Shown: in pieces, positions 35,776 through 44,751 of the stretch
Position numbering within the stretch: the first letter of the stretch is position 1
How the letters are laid out: every line of letters starts with the position of its first letter
Assembly: GCA_021819725.1 (NCBI GenBank)
Contig: JAKAQR010000016.1
Location: 1 to 55,655 of the forward strand
Direction of reading: 5' to 3'
DNA from: Actinomycetes bacterium
GTDB lineage: Bacteria; Actinomycetota; Acidimicrobiia; Acidimicrobiales; Acidimicrobiaceae
DNA length: 55,655 bases
Notes under the pieces: model-generated
Database searches by the model: none
The model's input: only the letters and a program-made list of their open reading frames with translations
Told to the model about the DNA's origin: nothing
Made by a program: the position numbers and the translations under genes

Positions 35776-36231
35776 TTGACTTTAGTGGTTATCGATAATG
35801 CGGGCAGAAATTGGAACTTTCTCACGTTACTACTCCTCCCTATCATCATTCCAGCAGGTCTCCTTGAGTCTGCTAAACACCAGAAGGTTAGCGGAACCGC
35901 AGTGCTGCACGACCACGGACAAATAATTGCACCGTGGCTGACAACAAATCGCACGGAACCGGTGGTGGTGTCTGGACATTTTATGTGGCTCGTCTCACAA
36001 ACGAAGTGGACCGGGCGCGAGGGGCCTTCCATCCTCTATCCCACCGCTAACACCGTCATATTTGAACCTAGCGATATTGCTGGGAATCCACGACGGGCCG
36101 TTTGGGATGGGAAAACCAGCAGCCGGGAATTACCTACAACACGTACTAAAACACTGTTCGTCGTGGGTATGCCTCTTGATTCCACTAATGTCAGTATGCA
36201 ACAATTCTGCGAACATTTCCGACATGCGTAG
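35776..36231 (+). CDS. Unknown short protein divergent from the integrase
   Basis: 151-residue frame from TTG 35776 (or GTG 35785). A hydrophobic segment (LTLLLLPIIIPAGLLES) is followed by protein-like text (VSGHFMWLVSQTKWTGREGP, TKTLFVVGMPLDSTNVSM). No family is recognised and no ribosome site is obvious. Being immediately divergent from the integrase, it may be a remnant. A reverse frame (35769-36032) is less convincing. Confidence 0.3.
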   Translation: MTLVVIDNAGRNWNFLTLLLLPIIIPAGLLESAKHQKVSGTAVLHDHGQIIAPWLTTNRTEPVVVSGHFMWLVSQTKWTGREGPSILYPTANTVIFEPSDIAGNPRRAVWDGKTSSRELPTTRTKTLFVVGMPLDSTNVSMQQFCEHFRHA

Positions 36232-36279
36232 TGGCTGTGACCGGCAGTGCCAAAGAAACCTTTAGAAACCGGGAGTACG

Positions 36280-37452
36280 TCAGTTCGTCGCTTCTCTGCT
36301 GGAGTTTGTGCTATCGGATCGTAGAAGCATCATCATCCACGTGAGGATCTCGAAGAGACGTTCTCGTGCCTGGTCGGTGAGGAAGGCCGTAAGAGCCATG
36401 TTCGGGCGCGTACTGTGCTTGCGCTCGTCTGCATTAGCGGTGGGGATTTGGTTGAACTTACGAATGACCTCCTCGCGAAGCGCTACGTCCTCAAAGGCGG
36501 TTGAAGTCTTGAGATATTGAAGTTCGATCTCCAAATAGACGTTAGTACCGCTCGTCCATACCGAAGCGAAAGGGTAAGAGTGTCCTTCCACGTCGATACC
36601 CAACATGACCGAGCCATACCGTTTTCCTCTGCCCCAATCGATTCGGAGGTCGTTACGTCGTGCCCATTCAAGGATTTCTCGAGCGAGCTGTGTCACATCC
36701 TCTCCTCCGGTGTCTAGAAACGCATCCATAATGCTCTCTTCATCCCACGTTCGCGTTGCTACGCTCGTCCGATCGCGGTTGCTGACTTGAGCGCGGACGG
36801 TGTTACCGATGAGCTTTGGAACAATCACCCGTACTCCAGGGAGACTCGTCGCGCTCAAGTACTGAGGAAGCTCTACTGCATACACCTCCGTCGATCGAAG
36901 ATGCTCGTTTAGAAACTCCACGAGTACTCGGAGCGAATCCGGAATGGCATCAGCAACAAAGATACACCTGACACGGCCAGCTACGAGGTTTTCGTCCGCC
37001 CGAATCCAGAACTCATCGGGGTCGAGTTCTTCTCCCAGTAAGAACTCGAAGAGATCTCCCCTACTCTCCTCGCCTCCAGATTCAAACCATGCCTTGAGCG
37101 TCCCGGACCCAAGATACAGAGTGGCATTGGCGACGTAATCCAGCATCTGGGCGACTACCTCTCGACGTGCACGAGTATCGGAAGAGCGTTTCACTTCAAC
37201 AAAGGTTGGGATCGCAAATTGGTCGATCAAAATATGATCGACCGACCACCAATCACTGCCTCCAGCTTCCTTTGGGATCCCACCTTCCTGTTTGACAAGA
37301 AGCCATCGGACCGGCTGATCTTGGCTCATCCCGGGGATCATTTCAGGGTGGTCAGTGATAAGTTGCTGGAGATCGACCTCGCGTTCATAAGAAGTGCGCT
37401 CGACGGTTGTCAGCTTGCCATCCGTCCCGATCATGAAGATGGGTTCAACCAC
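36280..37452 (-). CDS. PD-(D/E)XK-type nuclease, stand-alone
   Basis: 390 residues from GTG 37452. Residues 20-110 carry the nuclease core: an acidic residue in the first helix (about Glu24), Asp72 in WWSVDHILI, the FVEVKRS strand (Glu86, Lys88) and a helix with Gln102 (REVVAQMLDYVANA). The rest has RVIVPKLIGNTVRAQV and, near the C-terminus, helical stretches with no known motif. The N-terminal pattern is like the RecB-type or DUF91-like nucleases found as orphan restriction or repair factors in defence-rich DNA. It would cut DNA with magnesium. No methylase or helicase gene is adjacent, and the C-terminal domain may recognise the target. Confidence 0.75.
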   Translation of the reverse strand: MVEPIFMIGTDGKLTTVERTSYEREVDLQQLITDHPEMIPGMSQDQPVRWLLVKQEGGIPKEAGGSDWWSVDHILIDQFAIPTFVEVKRSSDTRARREVVAQMLDYVANATLYLGSGTLKAWFESGGEESRGDLFEFLLGEELDPDEFWIRADENLVAGRVRCIFVADAIPDSLRVLVEFLNEHLRSTEVYAVELPQYLSATSLPGVRVIVPKLIGNTVRAQVSNRDRTSVATRTWDEESIMDAFLDTGGEDVTQLAREILEWARRNDLRIDWGRGKRYGSVMLGIDVEGHSYPFASVWTSGTNVYLEIELQYLKTSTAFEDVALREEVIRKFNQIPTANADERKHSTRPNMALTAFLTDQARERLFEILTWMMMLLRSDSTNSSREATN

Positions 37453-38172
37453 GCTTCCTCCTCTTATAGTTTTCCACTGGTCACCGCTTCATTGACCGAG
37501 TGCTTGTTGGCGGGTAGGACCAGGTTATCCCATCTTTTGAGTTCCTGCTAGCAGACGACGTAGTGAGGACCCTTTGTGAGGGGTGGATGCCACTCGAAAT
37601 GCTCATGACGTAGGGGGTGATTGCCACTGGGAACCCACTCCCCCACAGGCCCACCATGTTGACCCGTGTCCTCAGTGCTACCCAAGCGCTACCAAATTAT
37701 AGAGCGTCAGATGGAAGCAGACATGGTTTTTCCGAAGGGTTGGCGCTATCGCGCCTGCTCAAATCCCAATTTGTCGACAATGACAGCTGAGGAGCCATTA
37801 ACCAACCGGAATTGCGCCTCGAGGCGGTCTATCTCAAGCTCCTGCCGGCACAGCTCGATTGCTGCATCAGGGCCCTGGGTAATGAGACCATGACCGCCCC
37901 GTGGAACGAACACACCATAGCGGAACATCTCGACACACTTGCCGTGGAAGTACCAAGAGGTTATTTCGACACCATCTCGTCCCATTGGAGACTCATCGCG
38001 GTAATAGTGAGGTCCACATCAGGGATTGAGAGGGAGGTGTAGAGACACCTGTTTGGTTGCCTATGCGGTTGCCTATGGAGTCTGCGAGCTGACCTGCAGA
38101 CACTCGTTGGTAAATGCATTTCCCCTGTTCAGATGGGCTTAGTAGGACTCTCTGGAACCCCAATAACGGTAG
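37453..38172. other. 720-base region with repeats, no firm gene
   Basis: A minus-strand frame (37746-37985) reads RDGVEITSWYFHGKCVEMFR and IELCRQELEIDRLEAQFRLV, which is protein-like but unplaced and has no clear ribosome site. The region ends with tandem 12-bp repeats at 38054-38077, described separately, then the decayed IS1595 element. Confidence 0.3.
38054..38077. repeat. Two 12-bp tandem repeats (GGTTGCCTAT core), second locus
   Basis: TTGGTTGCCTAT followed by GCGGTTGCCTAT. The same pair, perfect there, lies upstream of the truncated integrase at 45560-45583. It could be an integrase arm-type site left behind by an element. Confidence 0.55.
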
Positions 38173-38792
38173 CGTAAGCAACTGGCAGCAAAGACTGGGG
38201 TGCGCTACACGAGCGCGTGGTATGTGCTTCGCCGGCTCCGCATCGCTATGAGCCAGCGCGAAGAGCAGTACCTGCTCAACGGCGAGGTCGATGTAGATCA
38301 CATTTTCGTGGGCGGGGTGCTTCCTCAGGCGACCGGGGCGCTCAACCCATAAGGTGCCCTGCCTCATTACGGTGAGTCTCGATGAGCACTCGTATCCAAA
38401 GTACATGCGGGCCACGCCAGTAGACGCATGGGATCAGCTCGAAGTAACTAAACGGGTGCTCGACATGGTCGACGTGAACGCAACAGTTAAGACGGACGGC
38501 ATGGGTGGCTTCGACGACCTTTCCGACATGGGCTACACCCATATTCAGACCATTTCGGCGCGCCTGGGCGAGGACGAGCACTTCTCCCCGGTTCTCCAAC
38601 ACCCAGATCGCGAACCTGAAGGCCCAGATGCAGGGGACATACCATCGTCGGCCATCGAAGCGCCATATCGCGTCATATCTCGATGAACACTGCTTTCTAT
38701 TCAACCGACGACACATCCAAGTCGGAATTATGGACAGACTGCTCAACGCCTGCGCGCTCAGCGTACCGATCCGAGTCGCAGGGCACGCCTGA
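38173..38792 (+). pseudogene. IS1595-family (ISXO2-like) transposase, decayed
   Basis: Three frames together encode one protein. Segment A (38173-38352): KQLAAKTGVRYTSAWYVLRR, LRIAMSQREEQYLL and GEVDVDHIFVGG. Segment B (about 38354-38600): VKTDGMGGFDDL and MGYTH. Segment C (about 38590-38792): ANLKAQMQGTYHRRPSKRHI and YLDEHCFLFNRR. The order, acidic VDVD..VGG then TDG then YH and H..YLDE..FRFNRR, is that of DDNK-type IS1595 transposases. At least two frameshifts and a stop after GALNP kill it. The zinc-ribbon N-terminus is not found. Confidence 0.75.
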
Positions 38793-39292
38793 GCAATACC
38801 GCTCGTACAGAAAGCCTGGTGAGCGCGCGTCTCTGACGACGAATTCCATAGGCATGACCAGTTTTGGGAATCCGTGCTTGCCTGGTACCGCAGCGAACGC
38901 TCACAATGACGACTCAAACAATAGATACGCGCCTAAGGAACTTACCCCTGTCGTCATACGGTGGATATGCAGATAGGAAGACTTCCTCATTGGCACCTGT
39001 GTAACGCGCCAAGACATCGGTCTCAGTTCTCAATGTATTTTCGGGCCCAGTTTGTCTAGCTCGTGCAAATGTAACTGGTTCTATTGACATCGTCTAGACC
39101 GAACAGGATCTGGAGCAATTCTGGTAGCATTTTCTTCCCTCGCGGGCTCTCCAGGTTGGCTTGTTTGATTAATCCATTCTGGCAGAGACCCTGGGACCCC
39201 CCCAAACTCACCCTGGGACTTGCCTATAACTGACTAAATTTTCCAATCAAATCTGAAGAGCTACTTAACTCGAGAGGCTTCGAGGCTAGGAA
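38793..39292. other. 500-base region after the decayed transposase
   Basis: No supported gene. It may hold the right end of the IS1595 remnant; I could not place an inverted repeat. A G/C run pair (CCCTGGGACC / ACCCTGGGAC) occurs at about 39189-39223. Confidence 0.3.
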
Positions 39293-39425
39293 GTGGACGT
39301 GGCGGCCGAGCTGACCAATGAACAGGGGCTGGTCCTGCAGCTCGTACACGAGAAGTACCATGTGCAGGCGGCCTGGCCCACATTTGGCACGTTGGATCGT
39401 CGCGTAGCCCGAGCCAAGCGGTTCT
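39293..39425 (+). pseudogene. 5' fragment of an unknown actinobacterial gene
   Basis: From GTG 39293 the frame reads AAELTNEQGLVLQLVHEKYH then AAWPTFGTLDRR, a helical N-terminus I recall from uncharacterised actinobacterial proteins (LT..Q..VL..VY......WPTF..LDR). Protein character stops after about 44 codons, probably from frameshifting. Confidence 0.4.
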
Positions 39426-39673
39426 CGTCGACACCTCCGGCATTTCCGGCGTTCTTATCGGGGTCGGGGCGCTCGGTGGCACCCGCTGGCCAGCGATTGC
39501 CATGTGCTTCGGGCGTATGGCGACGGATTGCACCGACGAGCCTCGTCCGGTCCCGTGCACACCGCCGCCGCACTATCCTGCGCGAGGTGTGGCCGGAGGT
39601 GGTCGACCACCTCTCCTCCGGCGTTCCCGCCGGATTCGCTCTCCCTGAAGCGGGCGTACAGCTCGCCGACTGA

Positions 39674-39901
39674 GGACCTCTCGCACTTCGAGATCCGTTT
39701 CGTGCGTTTGCCGAAGACTATCGCGCAACAGGGCGATTCGGAGAATGCCTCGACGACCTCAAGATCCGTCTCGCCGATCCCGTGGTCGACCGCCTCATCG
39801 AGGCGCTCCGGATCATGCGGGACGTCAGCGGTACAGCAGATCTCGGACGCCTACTGCGGACGCTCGCGCTCTTCCTGCGTAAGGACGTTGACAACGCATA
39901 G
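39674..39901 (+). pseudogene. Fragment of a TadB-like type II secretion F-domain protein
   Basis: A 75-codon stretch without a start reads FRAFAEDYRATGRFGECLDD, LKIRLADPVVDRLIEALRIM and TADLGRLLRTLALFLRKDVD, then stops. This is the cytoplasmic helical part of TadB/GspF-type proteins of Tad pili. No transmembrane part and no tadA or tadC gene accompany it, so it is a stray piece brought in by rearrangement. Confidence 0.6.
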
Positions 39902-39946
39902 GGAGAGGCCAATGCGCAGGTCGAAGTGGAAGATGTGTAGCAGGGC

Positions 39947-40624
39947 CTACCGCGTCGAGCGCCACGCAATATGCGGGTGACCTCGTTCATCGTCGGTGAC
40001 GGTGCTCGGCATGTCATCCTGCGGTAGTGCCTCGAAGAACGCGATGTGCTGCGTCCAGCAGTCTCGGTAGAAGTTCTGGAACACGAACCGCACGAACGCT
40101 GCAGGCGCCATCGGTGACTCGCATGCGATACGGCAGCTCGCTACATTCAGCGTCAGGTGTGTGGATGGGTGCCCTTCGGCAGCGGCGCCAGGGTCGAAGT
40201 CGAACCGGATCGCAGTCTGCATGGTGATGTCGTCATGCGGGTTGTTGGCATAGCAGTCAAGCACTTCAGACATCGGCACATTTTTCTCGAGATCGTCCTG
40301 ATCCTTCTGATCGATCCTGTACGGGCATGGCACATACGCGAGCCGATGGGCGCTGATCTGACCCTTGGCGACTCGGTAGCGGATCTGCAGCAACGCGCCA
40401 TCGGAAAACCTCGCGGAGTACTCGCCGGCTTCAGCCCAACGCCTATACGTCCTTATGGTCGGGTAATCAGCGAAATCGACGAAACGTTCTAGCGGCGTCG
40501 GCGACCGCCAAGTAATCGTATCGCCCAATACGATGATCGGGTTAACGAAATTAACCAATTCCCGCTCCCACAGGTCTTGGAGAAGCTGATGGACAGCCAT
40601 CCTCAACGCGTTAGCCGTTGTCAT
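39947..40624 (-). CDS. DUF2290 protein, partner of the SF1 helicase
   Basis: 225 residues from ATG 40624. Motifs include FVNPIIVLGDTITWRSP, IRYRVAKGQISAHRLAYVPC, NPHDDITMQTAIRFDFDPGA and HPSTHLTLNVASCRIACESP, together with FVFQNFYRDCW. These match the DUF2290 family as I recall it: about 220 residues, beta-rich, of unknown function, found in defence-related DNA. The start overlaps the end of the upstream helicase gene by 14 bases, so the two are translated together. A likely role is as recogniser or effector for the helicase, which is inference. Confidence 0.75.
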   Translation of the reverse strand: MTTANALRMAVHQLLQDLWERELVNFVNPIIVLGDTITWRSPTPLERFVDFADYPTIRTYRRWAEAGEYSARFSDGALLQIRYRVAKGQISAHRLAYVPCPYRIDQKDQDDLEKNVPMSEVLDCYANNPHDDITMQTAIRFDFDPGAAAEGHPSTHLTLNVASCRIACESPMAPAAFVRFVFQNFYRDCWTQHIAFFEALPQDDMPSTVTDDERGHPHIAWRSTR

Positions 40625-42758
40625 CGGGCAGATGCAACTGATTGAGGTACTTCGACAATTGCTGCACGAGTTTTGCGGGCAACTGATCCGGTGAGATTTC
40701 TTTGCGTTCGAATGCCGCCGCGAGTTCCTCCAGTGTCATCAGCCCGCGTGCCGATGCCCGGTCCGATTTGAGGTCCGCGTTGATTCGACGCATCTCCGCC
40801 AGCTGATCAGCCGCAGGGATGGCGAACTTCAGTTTGAAGCTGGCTTTTTGCACCTGCTCGGCTTCGGCAGCAATAACCGCCATCATCGCCCCGTAGCCGC
40901 AAACCCGTACCCATGCCTTGCTGCGGGTGATCGCAGTAAAGATGGTGTTCCGCCTGCTGACTTCGTTTAATGCAGTCCCGGCATACTGCGCGTCGACGAC
41001 GTAGACCATCGGCGCTTCGTTGCCCTTAGCGCGGAAGATATGAGCCACCGCGATGGAACCGCGGATGAAGACTTCGTCACGACTGCTGTTGACGCCTGCG
41101 AGGTGACTGAGGATGCCGCGCTCGCTCAATACGCGGGCCAGGCGGGCATACCGCCTCTTGGATGTGTATGCGCTGGGCAGCACGATCAGGATGTCGTCGT
41201 GTTCGAGCTCGCCAGGTCCGATGTCTTGCAGGATCTGTTCGGCGACCCAGACATCCTGAGCAGTTTCATCCACGAAGTCGCTCCGGAAGATGACGGCGTC
41301 GTCCGGGTTGAGCCGGTCGACGAAGTACGCCGGTGAACTTGCCACGGAGCGCTCAAGTTCGACCCACGCACCAAGCTCGAGCGTTCCTGCGTCACGCTGA
41401 TAGCCGATGTCCTCCCACAGATGGGGATCCTCGAAGTGCTGGACCAGACCGCTAGATCGGTAGATCCCGAACCCGATGGCGTGTGCTGTGGCGAGCGCCC
41501 ACGGTGTATTGCGATAGCAGATGGGCAGCACGATGTCCCGTCGCGGTTCGCCGTCGCGGTTCGTGATGTTTATGACCGGGTCGCCCGTGGAGGTCGTCCC
41601 GAACAGATCCGAGACGCTTGCCATTGCCGACTCGTCGAGCTTCTGCAGCTCGTCGTACGCCCAAATGATTCGCTTGGGGTCCTTAGTAAACAGGTAGATC
41701 AACTGGAAGAACGACGCGGGTAGGTCCTGGGCCTCGTCGATGAGGACCGCATCGAAGATTGGTTCGACACCGCGTTCGCGGGCGACGGTGAGGAGTTCGG
41801 AGCAGGCTCCCTCGAAAGCGCCGTCGTATCCGAAATGACCCGCTGCAACGCTGAAGTTCACCGGCTGCACACCGAGCGCGTCAGCGAATCGGGTGTAGAG
41901 CCCCGGTCGCGAACGGGAGCCCCAAGCGTGCTGGACTTGCAGGTGGGTCGGGTCGGGAAGGTCATCGGTGTGTGCGAAGACGAACCGTTTGGTGAGGTCT
42001 TCGAGCTGCTGGTACAGCGCTTGCGAGCTGAACGTGAGCGCGATCTTCCAAGACTCGTTCTGGGCGTGGAGTAGCGCCGCCTTCAACGTCAAGACGATGG
42101 TCTTGCCGGAACCGGCCAGGCCGCGAATGCGCTGTGGTCCGGCTGGTGTCTCGATCGCGGCCTTCTTCTGCCAGAAGTCAAGATTTGCAATGCCGCGTTC
42201 GATGACCTTCATTGCCGCTCCACGGCTGTCCGGGCACTGCACGTCTACCCGACGTTTTGCCGGCCGGATTGTCGTTACGCGCTGGAGCGCGGCTTCGAGA
42301 TTGCGATAGAGCTCGGCCGTCAACCCTGGTTGGCCGCTGATGAAGTCCGCGAGGTCTTCGAACGTGGAGAAGTTCGCCTCGAACTCGTCTGGTGACTCTC
42401 CAGCACTGGCAGCAAAGAGCGTAACAGTGCCGACCGCGACGGCAAACTGCCGACCGCGACGGAGAGTCTCATGCCGGGACAGGTGGCTCTCGAGGGCGTT
42501 GTAGATCCGGTCCTGTTCGTCGGCCAGGCGCTTCCAGTCATCCCCGGAGTGCGGCAGCGCATCTGCGAAGCGGAACGCGATCAGCCCGTGAGCTTGGCAC
42601 ACCAGGAGAGCGTCGACCTCAACTCGGTCGTCTGCGGTCGTTAGGACGGGGTAACCCAGGTAGAGCGTGCCTTCGGCGAGCAGTTCCTGTGCGAGCCCGG
42701 CGAGCTGTATGGCCGCGGGCGGATTCTCCTGCTGCCCGTAGACCACTTCCAATTCCAC
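40611..42758 (-). CDS. UvrD-like superfamily 1 helicase with NERD-like N-terminus
   Basis: 715 residues from ATG 42758. Residues 1-170 resemble a NERD/restriction-type fold: an acidic VEVDALLV at 47-53 and a strand AFRF where the Lys of a live nuclease would lie, so it may be inactive. Helicase motifs follow: Walker A RGLAGSGKTIVL (Lys219), a VFAHTDDLPDP region, Walker B FDAVLIDEAQDLP at about 335, DELQKLDESAMASVSDL, and late motifs MVYVVDAQYAG and FTAITRSKAWVRVCG with the Arg finger. It would move along DNA using ATP. It overlaps the DUF2290 gene by 14 bases and forms a two-gene operon that resembles phage-defence helicase pairs. Confidence 0.85.
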   Translation of the reverse strand: MELEVVYGQQENPPAAIQLAGLAQELLAEGTLYLGYPVLTTADDRVEVDALLVCQAHGLIAFRFADALPHSGDDWKRLADEQDRIYNALESHLSRHETLRRGRQFAVAVGTVTLFAASAGESPDEFEANFSTFEDLADFISGQPGLTAELYRNLEAALQRVTTIRPAKRRVDVQCPDSRGAAMKVIERGIANLDFWQKKAAIETPAGPQRIRGLAGSGKTIVLTLKAALLHAQNESWKIALTFSSQALYQQLEDLTKRFVFAHTDDLPDPTHLQVQHAWGSRSRPGLYTRFADALGVQPVNFSVAAGHFGYDGAFEGACSELLTVARERGVEPIFDAVLIDEAQDLPASFFQLIYLFTKDPKRIIWAYDELQKLDESAMASVSDLFGTTSTGDPVINITNRDGEPRRDIVLPICYRNTPWALATAHAIGFGIYRSSGLVQHFEDPHLWEDIGYQRDAGTLELGAWVELERSVASSPAYFVDRLNPDDAVIFRSDFVDETAQDVWVAEQILQDIGPGELEHDDILIVLPSAYTSKRRYARLARVLSERGILSHLAGVNSSRDEVFIRGSIAVAHIFRAKGNEAPMVYVVDAQYAGTALNEVSRRNTIFTAITRSKAWVRVCGYGAMMAVIAAEAEQVQKASFKLKFAIPAADQLAEMRRINADLKSDRASARGLMTLEELAAAFERKEISPDQLPAKLVQQLSKYLNQLHLPDDNG

Positions 42759-43934
42759 GACTCCTCCTCAACTCGACCTTGTAAAGGACAACCTAGCGTT
42801 TTAGACCCCACGCTCGGGCGGTGCATTGTCGGTCATGTGTGAGTGCGGATCACGACGGAACTGGTCCAGGAGCGCTCTGCATGGGAACGTCGGCGCGCTG
42901 CTGTGCATCAGGCCACAGTGCCGGTCGCGTGCGTCGACCGGGTGGGCACTGAACAGGCCAATGAGGCGCCCGACGGGAGAGCCGCCGCTACGCCTTTCCT
43001 GCTCCGCCCGCCGGTCTGCCGCCCAGGCGGTAGAGGGGCGGGAGAAAGTAGCTGGCCGTGAACGTCAGCAAGTTCGCCAGGTCGTGCTGGCGCTCCACCC
43101 TCAACACGGTTCGGCCCGAAGTCACGTTTCAGGTGAGCGTCACCTTCGAGAACTCCACCAACGAATTGCACAGGGCGCAGTCTCCCTCAGCGTCACACCG
43201 CCAGAAGGTCGTCAAGCGCTGATCTGGTCAGCAAATCGGATTGGCACGGTGCGCTGTCAGACCATGCAGACGGGTGCTCGCTCGCTCGCGAGCGAGCGTC
43301 AGGTTGCTCGCGAACACCTGGCCGGGAAGCCTGTATGACGTTTACCGATTACTCCGTCCCGACGCACACAGCGCATAGGGGGGGAGAAGTGGGGGCCGCG
43401 CCCCTATTGGGTCGTGAGCATAGTCCCGCCGTTGGCGGCCGGGCAGTGCAAGCATCCAGAGATGCCGATGACCGGATGAGCGGCCAGGTAGGACTCGTTA
43501 TCTAATGCAATTGCCGGTCGCTCGCAACGGCGCTGGGGGAAGTGCAGGAGGCTGGCGTCGAGCACGAGCTGCGGTATGTCGCGGCCTCCGATGGTCAGGA
43601 GCGCCAGCGGCGCCAGCGCGCCGCCCGAGGCGATCATTACCGGGATCAGCAGGGGATGGTGTGCTGGCCGAACGTGGGCGGCAGGTACTGCGACGGGCGG
43701 CCCCAGACTCCCGTGTCGGCGGCGACCAGGCCGGCGATGGTCAGGAGCGGGGAGACGTTGATCAGCACATCGCCGAGATCCAAGTTGCTCGGCCAGATCC
43801 CCGGTCGGCAATTGGCTACTTACGGAGACCCGAGCTTTGGATAATGACCCAAACTGCAGGGACAGGGGAGCTGTTGAAGTGTGTAATTGCGGTTGTGGTG
43901 GTGTCCAATGGGAGTGCCTAAAAAGGGGGCAGCA
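42759..43934. other. 1.2-kb GC-rich region without intact genes
   Basis: Overlapping open frames on both strands are typical of GC-rich DNA, but none has a consistent protein pattern. Two minus-strand stretches are mildly protein-like: RVERQHDLANLLTFTASYFL (near 43040-43100) and DVLINVSPLLTIAGLVAADT (near 43715-43775), the second hydrophobic. They look like fragments of lost genes. A perfect palindrome lies at 43279-43298. Confidence 0.35.
43279..43298. other. 20-bp perfect palindrome
   Basis: CGCTCGCTCG followed by CGAGCGAGCG, without a loop. It could be a site for a dimeric protein or a trace of a recombination event. The neighbouring TTGCTCGCGAA is related. Confidence 0.4.
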
Positions 43935-44579
43935 ATGAAAACGTCTCTATGGTCGCTTGGTGCAATCTTGGCGCTCGGCCTTCTTTTAGGAGCCTGCGGT
44001 AGCACTTCGCGTGTTAGTAGTGGTACCCCGCAGCCAAAGCAAACGAATAGCAAAAAGACTTCAAGCTCAAGTTCGCAATCGAATTCCAGCAGCAAAAGTA
44101 CCCCAGCGAAGTCCAACGCACCCTATGCCTTGGGCACCACAGTAAAAGTACCTGAAACTGTTTTCGGGATTTCTAGTGTGCAAGTTTCGGCTTGGTACCC
44201 AGGTGTAACTGACACGAGTAGCTTCGCTTCCACTCCTAGTTCTGGACACGTTTGGGATGCAATAGTTGCAACTGAGTGTGCTGGCACAGGAGGATCTTCC
44301 AACGGCCCGAACCCTACTGACTTTTCAGTCATTCTGTCCAACGACTCAACAGCGTCAGTGAGTTTTTCAGCAAGCGTGGCCCAGTTTGGTGGTCCATTAG
44401 CTCCCCTATCTCAGCTCGGCGGGAGCTCGGCTGCGCTAGCGGCTGGCCAATGCACTAAGGGCTGGGTTGTATTCTCGGTTCCCAACGGGACAACCCCACT
44501 CAAAGTTGAATTTAGCGGTACAAGTCCCAGCTTCAGTGCCTCCAATAGTGACGTCCAATGGGCAGTCCCACAGGGTTGA
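43935..44579 (+). CDS. Lipoprotein with DUF4352-like domain
   Basis: 214 residues from ATG 43935, with a GGGGG ribosome-site-like run before it; a longer frame from 43887 is less likely. Signal peptide with lipobox LLLGACG (Cys near residue 21). A Ser/Lys/Asn linker covers about 25-60, followed by a beta-sandwich domain with TVKVPETVFGISSVQVSAWY, HVWDAIVATECAGTG and the pair of Cys residues (in TECAG and GQCTKGW) that could be disulfide-bonded. The pattern resembles DUF4352-type immunoglobulin-like domains in exported proteins. Function is unknown. It lies next to the truncated integrase. Confidence 0.7.
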   Translation: MKTSLWSLGAILALGLLLGACGSTSRVSSGTPQPKQTNSKKTSSSSSQSNSSSKSTPAKSNAPYALGTTVKVPETVFGISSVQVSAWYPGVTDTSSFASTPSSGHVWDAIVATECAGTGGSSNGPNPTDFSVILSNDSTASVSFSASVAQFGGPLAPLSQLGGSSAALAAGQCTKGWVVFSVPNGTTPLKVEFSGTSPSFSASNSDVQWAVPQG

Positions 44580-44751
44580 AATCACCCCTCTAATATTATG
44601 TCCTCTAATTGTTTCACCACAAACTCCTGTGAATAGCACTGGTCAAGAGGTATGCAAAAACGTTGTGTACGCACCGACTTCGGAACCAGTTTAGGTGGCG
44701 GTTGATAACCGGTTAACCAATCGGGTGTGATGCATACCTAGATGCCAGCAA
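44580..44751. other. Gap between lipoprotein gene and integrase remnant
   Basis: Short region (172 bases) with no gene. The junction that removed the integrase C-terminus lies at about 44790. Confidence 0.3.

Noticed and set aside
37746..37985. 79-codon minus-strand frame with protein-like text
   Set aside because: Possibly real, but no family, no ribosome site and no supporting neighbour, so it is only mentioned in the region entry.
42826..43338. 170-codon plus-strand open frame in GC-rich DNA
   Set aside because: No ribosome site, no family pattern, and open frames overlap on the other strand as expected for GC-rich non-coding DNA.
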